A DNA stretch of 64,000 nt from Helicobacteraceae bacterium (GTDB lineage: Bacteria > Campylobacterota > Campylobacteria > Campylobacterales > Sulfurimonadaceae): NCBI GenBank assembly GCA_947498025.1, contig CANMJR010000007.1, positions 37,253 to 101,252 on the forward strand, given 5' to 3'. The notes below the pieces were generated by a model. The model ran no database searches and had not been told where the DNA came from. It worked only from the letters and a program-made list of their open reading frames with translations. This document shows, piece after piece, positions 7,800 to 15,373 of the stretch. Position numbers and translations under genes: made by a program. Position 1 is the stretch's first letter. Each line of letters opens with the position of its first letter.

Positions 7800-8900
7800 A
7801 TGCCGGCACTCCTAGGAACTTTTTACTTTTTTTACTTCTCTATCGTCGGTGTTTATATTATCTTTATGCCAAAAGTGTTGGCGATGTCAGGCTACTCTGC
7901 CAGCGAGATAGGAACCATCTTTGCGGTTGCCCCTCTGGTTCGTTTTTTACTCCCGTTTGCCTTTACAAGAGGATTAAAACTGAGTCTAAAAACATTTAAT
8001 GCAGCACTCTTTGTTATGCTGCTCAGTTCTGTCGCTTTTTACTTCTCCCTCGATAATTTTTATAAACTTCTTCTGGCAAATATAGGGCTTGGTATCGGAT
8101 TAAGCTTGATTCTCCCCTACATCGAACTCATTGCACTGAGTCAAATAGGCAAAGAGAGGTATGGTAAGATTAGGCTTTTTGGCTCTGTTGGATTTGTTCT
8201 GATTGCACTTGTTTTGGTTCGCTTCTTAAAAGAGCCGATTATCGCATTAGAGTTTTTAGTAGTTCTCACTTTCTTAACCGCGATAGTCGCTTTTGTAATT
8301 GCAAAAAACACAAACAAAACGGAAGATAAAACAGAAGATATACAAAACGACATCAGCCTTCTTGTAGATTGGAGGCTTTGGCTAGGGCTTACTCTTATGC
8401 AGGTGAGTTTTGGAGCCTATTACAACTTTTTTACCATCTATGAAACCGACCATAGCGTGAGTATGAATATGACAATCTATTTGTGGAGTTTTGGGGTTTT
8501 GGCTGAAATTTTTATGCTCTATTATCAGGGAAAACTGCTTCGCGGGAATCTGCTTGCGATTTTGCAAATAACCACTTTTGCAACTGCTCTAAGATGGTTT
8601 TTGCTATTTTTGTTTCCGCAAAACCTTTGGATACTTTTTTTCTCTCAGACACTCCATGCTCTCAGCTTCGCACTTTTTCACTCTGCGGCTATCAGCTATC
8701 TTTTTTACCTTTACAAACACAAACCGCTTGCGCAACAGTTTTTTTCAGGAATCACTTACGGTTTGGGCGGATTCAGCGGAGCACTGCTTGCGGGGTACAT
8801 TTATGAGTTTTACCCGAAATATCTTTTTCTTAGTTCGGCAGCTCTTGCACTTTTTGCATGTTGGTTTTTGTACATGTGGAGCAAAAAAAGTTATAACTAG
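7800..8900 (+). CDS. MFS transporter, HcaT/PPP-like
   Basis: About 12 membrane segments are visible in 366 residues. The N-terminal FYFFYFSIVGVYIIFMP and the motif GKIRLFGSVGFVLIAL resemble the MFS_1_like group that contains the phenylpropionate permease HcaT. The substrate cannot be predicted. No binding site is evident before the ATG, and translation may be coupled to the RDD gene 7 bases upstream. The 3' end overlaps the convergent DUF481 gene by four bases. Confidence 0.85.
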   Translation: MPALLGTFYFFYFSIVGVYIIFMPKVLAMSGYSASEIGTIFAVAPLVRFLLPFAFTRGLKLSLKTFNAALFVMLLSSVAFYFSLDNFYKLLLANIGLGIGLSLILPYIELIALSQIGKERYGKIRLFGSVGFVLIALVLVRFLKEPIIALEFLVVLTFLTAIVAFVIAKNTNKTEDKTEDIQNDISLLVDWRLWLGLTLMQVSFGAYYNFFTIYETDHSVSMNMTIYLWSFGVLAEIFMLYYQGKLLRGNLLAILQITTFATALRWFLLFLFPQNLWILFFSQTLHALSFALFHSAAISYLFYLYKHKPLAQQFFSGITYGLGGFSGALLAGYIYEFYPKYLFLSSAALALFACWFLYMWSKKSYN

Positions 8901-9676
8901 AAATCCATAATCAAATTAGCCGTAAAAGTTCTGTCTCCTCTTTGCGTATCGCGTGTCGGCAGATTTACATAATCAATTTTATAGCTTACACCGGCTGATA
9001 AAATATCTGTAATCTTATTTGTAAATGCTGTTTTAGAATAGACAAAAAAGTTGCTTACATCAAAAAACTCTGATCTGTAGCTCAGCTCTTGAGTAAATTT
9101 TAGGTTTTCAACTATATTTTTTTCGTAAAGTGCTTTGGCTCTGTATGAAGCATACGCCCTTGTCCCTCCGATGTCAGTGCTTGCAATATTCCCTGTATAT
9201 GGATAGGGAATTTCATTTCCAAAAGCGTCATAATTTACATCTGCTCTTTTATCTTTTGCATAAAGAATATTTCCCTCAAGCGTCAGTTTATGCTCCTCCG
9301 TTTTAAAAAGCTTATGTTTCGCACTCGGACCTGTATAAAACTGGTAATCAAAACTCGAAAATTTATCCTCTTTGTAACCGACTAAATAACCAAAAGAGAA
9401 GGTTTCCGTAACATCATAGTCGTAAGAGAGCTCCGTATAGTATTTATTTTTATTCTCCACATTTTTATTTGTGCTGTATTGCCCATCCAGCATGAGCTCG
9501 AAAACATGTTGATTCCAACCCTTTTTTGCCTTTGCATCAAGACTTATCGCTGTAGTCGTACTGGTGCCCTGAGTGTTAACATAGCCGAGTTCTGCATGGG
9601 ATACAAGGTTGTTGTCTGACTCTTTTGCCATGACCAGAGAGCTTAGAAATATGGCAATAGAGATTATTTTTTTCAT
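8897..9676 (-). CDS. DUF481 (YdiY-like) outer-membrane protein
   Basis: A signal peptide ends VMA (residue 17). The rest is a run of amphipathic strands: LVSHAELGYVNTQGTSTTT, then a KGW and FELMLDGQYSTN motif, ending in IMDF. This matches DUF481 proteins, small outer-membrane barrels represented by the salt-induced YdiY of enterobacteria. The gene overlaps the upstream MscS gene by four bases (ATGA), so the two form an operon. An osmotic-stress pairing is plausible because both are membrane proteins linked to osmotic state, but this is inference. Confidence 0.8.
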   Translation of the reverse strand: MKKIISIAIFLSSLVMAKESDNNLVSHAELGYVNTQGTSTTTAISLDAKAKKGWNQHVFELMLDGQYSTNKNVENKNKYYTELSYDYDVTETFSFGYLVGYKEDKFSSFDYQFYTGPSAKHKLFKTEEHKLTLEGNILYAKDKRADVNYDAFGNEIPYPYTGNIASTDIGGTRAYASYRAKALYEKNIVENLKFTQELSYRSEFFDVSNFFVYSKTAFTNKITDILSAGVSYKIDYVNLPTRDTQRGDRTFTANLIMDF

Positions 9677-10509
9677 TCTATTTTTTCCTTAGATGTTCTT
9701 GCAATGGTTTTGTTGTTCTCGTGTTGCGTGAGTGGAAAAGAGAACCCTTTTTCTTCAAATGCAAGTTTTACGACTTCGAGCATGTCCGAGCAGACAGTTG
9801 TATAATTTTCGGTTGCTACCCAAACTTTAAACGCCAAATTTACGCTGTATTGCGTAAGCTCATGCACCGCAACCAAAGGAGCAGGTTCACTTAAAACTCT
9901 TGCATCCTTATGAATAATATCCATTAAAATCTCTTTTGCAGCTTTTAAGTCATCGCCGTAGCTTATACTGAAGATAAGTTCAACTCTTCTCTCATGTCTG
10001 TTTGAAAAGTTTATAATATTTTTGCTGATAATCGTTGAGTTAGGAATTATAATCGTGCTCTTATCTGCGGCTTCCAAGATAGTTGAGAATAAATTTATCT
10101 CTTTTACATTTCCGGTAGCTCCGGCGGTTTCGATTAAATCTCCGATTTTGAAGGGTCTGAAAACTATGATAATGATAGCCGCACCGATGTTTGAGAGTGA
10201 ATCTTTGAGTGCCAAACCAGCCGCTAAAGATGCCGCACCAAATACCGCTAAAAAAGAGGTTGTATTGACGCCGATAGCATTTAAAGCGGCTAAAACAACC
10301 ATAACAATAAGTAAAAAATAGATAACACTATTTGCAAATTCTACTAAAGTTTGATCAACGCTAGCCTGTTCCATGAGATTTTTTATAATTGTCGCAATTT
10401 TTCTTGCAGCCCACTTCCCGATGATGAAGATAAGAACTGCAGCAAAAATATTTAATCCGTACTGGCTGGCATAAACCACCAACATGTCTGAGTATTTTGA
10501 TATATCCAT
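9673..10509 (-). CDS. Small-conductance mechanosensitive channel (MscS family)
   Basis: The 278-residue product has the small MscS layout: three membrane helices in the first 130 residues, the glycine/alanine-rich pore helix (AVFGAASLAAGLALKDSLSN), the beta domain (FRPFKIGDLIE, IIPNS) and a soluble alpha-beta domain. MscS opens under membrane tension and releases solutes on hypo-osmotic shock. It overlaps the DUF481 gene by four bases and follows a rhodanese-like gene by 19 bases on the same strand. Confidence 0.93.
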   Translation of the reverse strand: MDISKYSDMLVVYASQYGLNIFAAVLIFIIGKWAARKIATIIKNLMEQASVDQTLVEFANSVIYFLLIVMVVLAALNAIGVNTTSFLAVFGAASLAAGLALKDSLSNIGAAIIIIVFRPFKIGDLIETAGATGNVKEINLFSTILEAADKSTIIIPNSTIISKNIINFSNRHERRVELIFSISYGDDLKAAKEILMDIIHKDARVLSEPAPLVAVHELTQYSVNLAFKVWVATENYTTVCSDMLEVVKLAFEEKGFSFPLTQHENNKTIARTSKEKIE

Positions 10510-10528
10510 AGCTTTTCCTTTGTTTTAA

Positions 10529-10840
10529 TCAATCATCAAAAAGCGTCATATTTTTTCTCCAATATCCTCTGCCGCCTTTGAGCGAAATGCAATGATACTC
10601 CGGAAATCTCTCCTGATACTCTTTAAGTCTGTAAAATGTTGATTTTCCGCTGTCGCAGTAAAATACAAAAACACTCCCCTTTGGGTATTTTTTCATCTCA
10701 AAAGGGTTATAGGTCACCGTGCGTGTATTTTCAATGGGCGATAAAATCGTGTCAATCAAAACAACTTTAACACCATGCGTCTCAAGCTTTAATTTGTTTT
10801 GCAGGTACTCTTTTTGTGTCCATTCATTAGGAAAGTTCAT
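10529..10840 (-). CDS. Rhodanese-like small protein, 103 aa
   Basis: The segment VFVFYCDSGKSTFYRLKEYQ places a cysteine at the start of a CxSGxS loop, as in the rhodanese active site, followed by the YHCISLKGGRGYW pattern that commonly ends rhodanese domains. The N-terminal half (VVLIDTILSPIENTRTVTYN) fits the first beta-alpha unit. Rhodaneses carry persulfide sulfur. With 103 residues it is a single domain. It sits between the zinc transporter genes and MscS on one strand. Confidence 0.65.
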   Translation of the reverse strand: MNFPNEWTQKEYLQNKLKLETHGVKVVLIDTILSPIENTRTVTYNPFEMKKYPKGSVFVFYCDSGKSTFYRLKEYQERFPEYHCISLKGGRGYWRKNMTLFDD

Positions 10841-10893
10841 CTAAAACCCCTCATATATTTGCCTAATTATATAAAAGAAGCTTTAGTTGCAGA

Positions 10894-11634
10894 TTAAACT
10901 CTTTTAGAACTCATAAAAACTGCAACCGAACTAAGCAGTGCTCCTAAAAAAACTATGGTGTAGCCTGTCGGCAAATCGTAGTAGTAGGAGATGATTATAG
11001 CGATTATACTAAAAAACCATCCAATGCCAAAGCTGGCAAAAAGCGGGTTTTTAAAGGAGAGTGATGTTGCCATGAGCGCAGGGGCGATGAGTAAAACAAA
11101 TACCACCAGCACCCCTGCTAAATGTACCGATGATGTGACTGTCAGAGCTAAGAGAGAGAAGAACAAAAGCTCCTTGTAGAAGCCCTCTATCCGCGGATAA
11201 ACTTTCCAGATTACAAGTGCTATAAGAGCGTAAATCGCTCCGCTTTTGAGTACATCGCTCATCGGCGTAAAGAGTATATCGTTGGCTAATAGTGATTTAA
11301 AATGCTCCATTCCCTCTGCCGAGCTTGAGAGCACCATCATAATTCCACTTGCACCCAGAACATACAAAAGCCCGATAAATGCCTCTAGTTTCATCTCCCT
11401 TTGCGAAGCGACGGCAATTAAAAAAGCACTCAACATGGCAAAGGAGAGAGTTAAAAGATAAAAGTACTCTCCATGAAAATATCCAAGGCTTACTGCGGAG
11501 CCAAGTGCTGCGAACTGAGCAATAGCAAGGTCTGTAAAGATAATTCCTTTTTCTAAAATTTTTATCCCAAACCATGCATGTATAATCACAAGAATAATAA
11601 CTAAAGCGATAGGAACTAAGAGAATATCAATCAT
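10894..11634 (-). CDS. znuB: Zinc/manganese-type ABC transporter permease
   Basis: Eight or more hydrophobic segments and the sequence TSSVHLAGVLVVFVLLIAPA, typical of the ABC-3 permease family, identify the membrane part of a metal importer. It overlaps the substrate-binding gene by four bases (ATGA). No ATP-binding subunit gene is found next to it, which is unusual. I prefer zinc because the binding protein has a His-rich loop, but manganese or iron is not excluded. Confidence 0.87.
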   Translation of the reverse strand: MIDILLVPIALVIILVIIHAWFGIKILEKGIIFTDLAIAQFAALGSAVSLGYFHGEYFYLLTLSFAMLSAFLIAVASQREMKLEAFIGLLYVLGASGIMMVLSSSAEGMEHFKSLLANDILFTPMSDVLKSGAIYALIALVIWKVYPRIEGFYKELLFFSLLALTVTSSVHLAGVLVVFVLLIAPALMATSLSFKNPLFASFGIGWFFSIIAIIISYYYDLPTGYTIVFLGALLSSVAVFMSSKRV

Positions 11635-12512
11635 TTTACGGCGCTTGTAAGGTAGTCGAAAAGTGAGACCAAATCTTCAATTGTATCCAGTGCTCCGACA
11701 TCGTGAGGCATAATCACAACTTTAATTTCTGACTTCTCACTGATAAATTCAGCCGTTTTTGTATCGTGATAGACATCATGCAAGATACAGCAAGGGTTCT
11801 CTTTTTTGATAAGCTCAATGAGCTCCATAGTGTGTTTTGAACTTGGAGGGATTCCTGGAAGCGGCTCAATCGTTGCAATAGAAGTGAGTCCATACGCATG
11901 GTTAAAGTATGCCATAACATTATGGTACTGCACAACTTTGAGCCCTTTTTTATCAGTCATGTTGGTTTTCCACATGTCAAGCTTTTTATTCCACATGTCA
12001 GAAAACTGCGCATAGTTTTTTTCATACTCTGCACTGTTTTGGCTGTCGATAGAGATTAAAAACTCTTTTACGGTTCCGGCAAGAATCAAAATATTGTTTG
12101 GGTCAAGGTGAAAGTGTGGGTTTCCATCAGGATGCACATCCCCGCCTGAACGGTCAACGCTTGTCGGTTTTTGCAGAAGTTCTACATGCTGAGAAAGGTC
12201 TAAAAATGTTTTTGCATTTGTAGCTATTTTTGGGTTTGAAGCACGGTCGATGAGCGGTGGGAGCCAGCCGATTTCTAGCTGTCCTCCGTTCATAATGAGT
12301 GCATCGGCATCTCTGACTTTGGCAATGAGCGAAGGGCGCGGAACAACAAAATGCGGATCCCAATTTCCTTTTGCCAAAACTACCGTATCAACCTTGTCTC
12401 CGCCGATAGCCTTTGTAAGAGCACCGATATAAGGATAGGTAACGGCAACGCTCAGATTAGCAAAGAGCGTAAGCGGTAAAAGAAAGAGCAGTGCGAGAAT
12501 ATATTTTTTCAT
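11631..12512 (-). CDS. znuA: Metal ABC transporter substrate-binding protein, ZnuA-like
   Basis: A signal peptide ends at ANLSV. The cluster A-I fold shows three candidate His ligands: WDPHFVVPRPS, GNPHFHLDP and VQYHNVMAYF, plus an Asp in MPHDVGALD. A short His/Asp loop (VHPDGNPHFH) resembles the zinc loop of ZnuA. It should capture zinc in the periplasm and hand it to the permease encoded directly downstream. The upstream gene is an outer-membrane porin-like protein, with 9 bases between them. Confidence 0.88.
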   Translation of the reverse strand: MKKYILALLFLLPLTLFANLSVAVTYPYIGALTKAIGGDKVDTVVLAKGNWDPHFVVPRPSLIAKVRDADALIMNGGQLEIGWLPPLIDRASNPKIATNAKTFLDLSQHVELLQKPTSVDRSGGDVHPDGNPHFHLDPNNILILAGTVKEFLISIDSQNSAEYEKNYAQFSDMWNKKLDMWKTNMTDKKGLKVVQYHNVMAYFNHAYGLTSIATIEPLPGIPPSSKHTMELIELIKKENPCCILHDVYHDTKTAEFISEKSEIKVVIMPHDVGALDTIEDLVSLFDYLTSAVK

Positions 12513-12521
12513 ATGTATCTC

Positions 12522-13652
12522 CTAAAAGCTATGTGCGCCATGTGCGCCGATAGCAAATGTTAATTGAAGTACGATTTCATCAATAGCTTTTTTTACATCG
12601 TTTTGTTTAAAAGCTTCGTCATGTGAGTATTGGAGTCTCAGCTGCGCAAATTCGCTTGTTTTGTATGAAGCATCCATCGTTGTTTTTCCACCGTTTGAAT
12701 CTTGTAAAAATCCTTCATATCTTAAGCCTGTTTTCCAATTCTCATCCATCTGATATACCAACTGCGTGTAGTAACCGCTCTGTTTTTTATCTTTGTCGAT
12801 TGTTGCATCATCGCTTTTCATATCTCTGTATAAAAGTTCACTTTGCCAGTTGATGAAACTGTAGCTGTTAAAATAATTTTTGACGCTCAAATCAGCACCG
12901 TAAATCTCTGAATTACCTTTATAAATAGGCAATGCTGACACAGCATCTTCTATATTTGAGACACCGTTTGCATAACTCACTCCAAAAAGCAGAGAGGCAT
13001 CTTTTACATCAAATGAGTTTTTCAAGTATCCGACATAGAGTGCTTCGCCGTCTTTTTTATCAAAATCATTGGCAAATGTACCGCCGTTTCCTTTTTGCAT
13101 CGCCTCAAATCCCAGTTTCATATACCATGGAGTCGGAGCCAGCCATTGAAATTGAACTCCGGGAGCATTGATGCCTTCGGGCGATAAAAAGCTGTTGTAA
13201 ACAAGAGGTGCATCTGCAAAATCCCAAACATGCGCATGTTGGGAATTCAGGCGTCCAAAATCAGATTTAAACTTTCCGCCTTTTACTCTGAAGCTGTATG
13301 GAAGTGCCTTTGTTGTGAAATAAGCCTCTTCTATTTCAACACTCTCAGTGGCGTAATGAAATATTCCGTCAAGCTCAAAAGCTTGGTCAACATTGCTGTG
13401 AAGCGCCATCTCTGCATAGTTTAAGTTAAATCCGTTGTTGGTGTTGAACTCCTTAAATGTCCCGTAGTCTCCATATTTTGAAGTTGGAACACTGTTTTCT
13501 AAATCTGCATTGCTCACATTTCTATGAACATAACCCGTATCCACTATAAGTGAAACATCGGGTATAAATTTTGATTGATCAAAGCTTCCTCCGCTTTCTC
13601 CGGCCAATGCCAGAGTCGCACAAAGTGCAATAGCTAGTACTATTTTTTTCAT
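12522..13652 (-). CDS. Outer-membrane porin-like protein linked to zinc uptake
   Basis: A signal peptide ends LALA. The 376-residue product is built of alternating strands with aromatic girdles and ends in the sequence GAHGAHSF, with a final Phe as in barrels. It has no plug-like TonB box that I can see. Position directly before the znuA-like gene (9 bases) suggests that it admits zinc or another substrate across the outer membrane. Its binding site AGGATAAAC precedes the ATG. The exact family is not recognised; a porin of the phosphate-selective or short-chain type is possible. Confidence 0.7.
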   Translation of the reverse strand: MKKIVLAIALCATLALAGESGGSFDQSKFIPDVSLIVDTGYVHRNVSNADLENSVPTSKYGDYGTFKEFNTNNGFNLNYAEMALHSNVDQAFELDGIFHYATESVEIEEAYFTTKALPYSFRVKGGKFKSDFGRLNSQHAHVWDFADAPLVYNSFLSPEGINAPGVQFQWLAPTPWYMKLGFEAMQKGNGGTFANDFDKKDGEALYVGYLKNSFDVKDASLLFGVSYANGVSNIEDAVSALPIYKGNSEIYGADLSVKNYFNSYSFINWQSELLYRDMKSDDATIDKDKKQSGYYTQLVYQMDENWKTGLRYEGFLQDSNGGKTTMDASYKTSEFAQLRLQYSHDEAFKQNDVKKAIDEIVLQLTFAIGAHGAHSF

Positions 13653-13709
13653 GTTTATCCTAAATAAATAATATTTGTTGTGTTTGTTTGTAAGGTTTTT
13701 TATTTGTAT

Positions 13710-13976
13710 TTAGGAGATTTGAGGAGGGGCACGGCTTTTATATGTAGTTTGTTTTGCTTGGGAGTTTAAAATTTGTGTTTGTAAAAGGATAGATTCAAAG
13801 CTGAAGAGTTCTACTTCTTTAAAGTCAACTACTATGTCGGCAGAGACCGAGTGGTCATCGACTATACAAATTTGACATGTAGAGCTATTGTGGTTTTTTA
13901 CATGCTCAATTTCGTGCAGAGCCGTAAAGGTTGTGGCAATGATAAAAAAGATGGATAGTATTAGCCTGAGTCTCAT
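13710..13976 (-). CDS. Small exported protein with HExxH-like and CxxC motifs
   Basis: The 88-residue product has an N-terminal hydrophobic segment (about residues 3-17) and then HEIEHVKNHNSSTCQICIVDDH. This is a cluster of His, Glu and two Cys (CQIC) that could bind metal, and it resembles the short DUF2946-type secreted proteins found near copper or zinc transport genes. It is the first gene of the zinc-transporter strand. The C-terminal half is ordinary. Function is unknown; metal handling is inferred from its motif and its place. Confidence 0.6.
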   Translation of the reverse strand: MRLRLILSIFFIIATTFTALHEIEHVKNHNSSTCQICIVDDHSVSADIVVDFKEVELFSFESILLQTQILNSQAKQTTYKSRAPPQIS

Positions 13977-14065
13977 GGGCGCAATTTTAGCATTATTTAT
14001 GTAACAACCAAAGGAGTGTCCAAAGTTACCGCTCCGGAAAAAGAGCGATAGTAATTTTAGAATCT

Positions 14066-14890
14066 CTACTGTGCCACTTTTGGCAGTTCGCTTGATAGAA
14101 TATCGAGATTTGGAAGCATGATAATCTCTATACGACGATTGAGTGCTCTTCCCTCTTTCGTGTCATTGTCTGCACGAGGATGAAACTCGCCGAAACCTGC
14201 CGCTGACACATTTGTTGATAAGACCCCTTTTTCAATCATCAGGTGAAGAACACTCAGCGCGCGGGCGGTTGAAAGCTCCCAATTGCTTGGAAAACTTGAG
14301 CTCTTAATCGGTACGCTGTCCGTATGCCCTTCTATCTGGAACTTGCGGTCAGTAAAATCTTTTAATACATCTGCTATATTTGTAAGAGCTATTCTTCCAT
14401 CAGAGTTAACCACGGCATTTCCGCTCGCAAAAAGAACATTTTCAGGTAAGTTGATAACAATTCGCCCATTCTCAATGGTAACTGTGAGCTGTCCGCCGTC
14501 AATCATCTTTTGAAGTTGTTGCACGAATCTAGCATAAATCGCATTTCGTTTTTTTGTCTCATTATCAATCAAACGCATAGTTTCTAGCTGTTTTTCATAA
14601 TCATCTAACTTCAGCAGTGACGAATTCAGGAGGTTTTGTGCATCATAAAGCTCCTCTTGAAGAGCTAGTTTTTTAATATCAAGACCTGAGAGTTCACTCT
14701 TTGTTTGCGCTATCTCACTCTTATTCATTTTAATTATATGATCCTGCTCTTCGATGGTTTTTTCAGCCATTCCTAACGAATATTTTGTTTTGTCAAGCTC
14801 CTGCAGCGTCGCTTCATGCGTCTGCTTCATAACACAGCCGGAATTAAGCAGTGCCAAAAGACCCAGTGTTGCTACGATTGCTAATTTCAT
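14066..14890 (-). CDS. OmpA-family lipoprotein
   Basis: The lipoprotein signal ends NSGC (C19). Residues 25-110 are a coiled coil, and the last 130 form the OmpA-like peptidoglycan-binding domain: IVINLPENVLFASGNAVVNSDG, then FQIEGHTDSVPIK and GREALNRRIEI-like residues (AEFHPRADN, LNRRIEIIML). It should tether the outer membrane to the cell wall. The MotB-like layout of coiled coil plus OmpA domain could also suggest a motor-like stator role, but the lipoprotein anchor excludes a MotB. It lies 31 bases after a coiled-coil gene on the same strand. Confidence 0.85.
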   Translation of the reverse strand: MKLAIVATLGLLALLNSGCVMKQTHEATLQELDKTKYSLGMAEKTIEEQDHIIKMNKSEIAQTKSELSGLDIKKLALQEELYDAQNLLNSSLLKLDDYEKQLETMRLIDNETKKRNAIYARFVQQLQKMIDGGQLTVTIENGRIVINLPENVLFASGNAVVNSDGRIALTNIADVLKDFTDRKFQIEGHTDSVPIKSSSFPSNWELSTARALSVLHLMIEKGVLSTNVSAAGFGEFHPRADNDTKEGRALNRRIEIIMLPNLDILSSELPKVAQ

Positions 14891-14921
14891 GTTACTCTCC
14901 TTTTTCTGTTTCGTTTATTTT

Positions 14922-15260
14922 TTATATAACTTTTTTGTCTGTTTTTTCTACAAGCACTTTCGATTTATCTTGTATTTTATTTTCTCTTTCTCTATCTTTT
15001 TGTCGTCGTTCCGCCTCTTTATTCTTAAGCTTCTCTTCTCTTTGTATCTGTTTTTGTGTATCTTTTTGAGTTTGAGTCTCCTGTATTTCTGTAAACTTTT
15101 CTGCTCTTTCTTGCTGCTTCTCTCCTATCTCTACCTGTTTTTCACTGAACTTATTTTGCTTTTGCTCCTTTAAATTTGCTTTTTCACCCACCGCCGTCTC
15201 CGCTTCAACAGCTAGCAATAAACACGATGTAGCAAGAAGCGCCAATACTGCTTTTTTCAT
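14922..15260 (-). CDS. Exported charged coiled-coil protein, 112 aa
   Basis: A signal peptide (MKKAVLALLATSCLLLAVEA) is followed by 90 residues almost entirely of Glu, Lys, Gln, Arg and Asn, with heptad-like repeats such as EKQVEIGEKQQERAEKF. It is expected to be a long helix in the periplasm. I know of no family. It precedes the OmpA lipoprotein on the same strand, so a cell-envelope role is likely. The antisense strand of this gene is open but is an artefact of its composition. Confidence 0.55.
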   Translation of the reverse strand: MKKAVLALLATSCLLLAVEAETAVGEKANLKEQKQNKFSEKQVEIGEKQQERAEKFTEIQETQTQKDTQKQIQREEKLKNKEAERRQKDRERENKIQDKSKVLVEKTDKKVI

Positions 15261-15373
15261 TATTTTCCCTTTTAAGTAAATTGCATTATTATAACTCAGA
15301 TTATTGAAATTATTATATAAACATATATTCTATGTTAATATATAAAAACAAGTTTTGTTCAAGGGGTTCTGTC

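Noticed and set aside
14754..15173. A 139-codon plus-strand frame rich in Phe, Leu and Ser.
   Set aside because: It is the antisense of the charged coiled-coil gene (GAA/AAA repeats read as TTT/TTC) and has no binding site.
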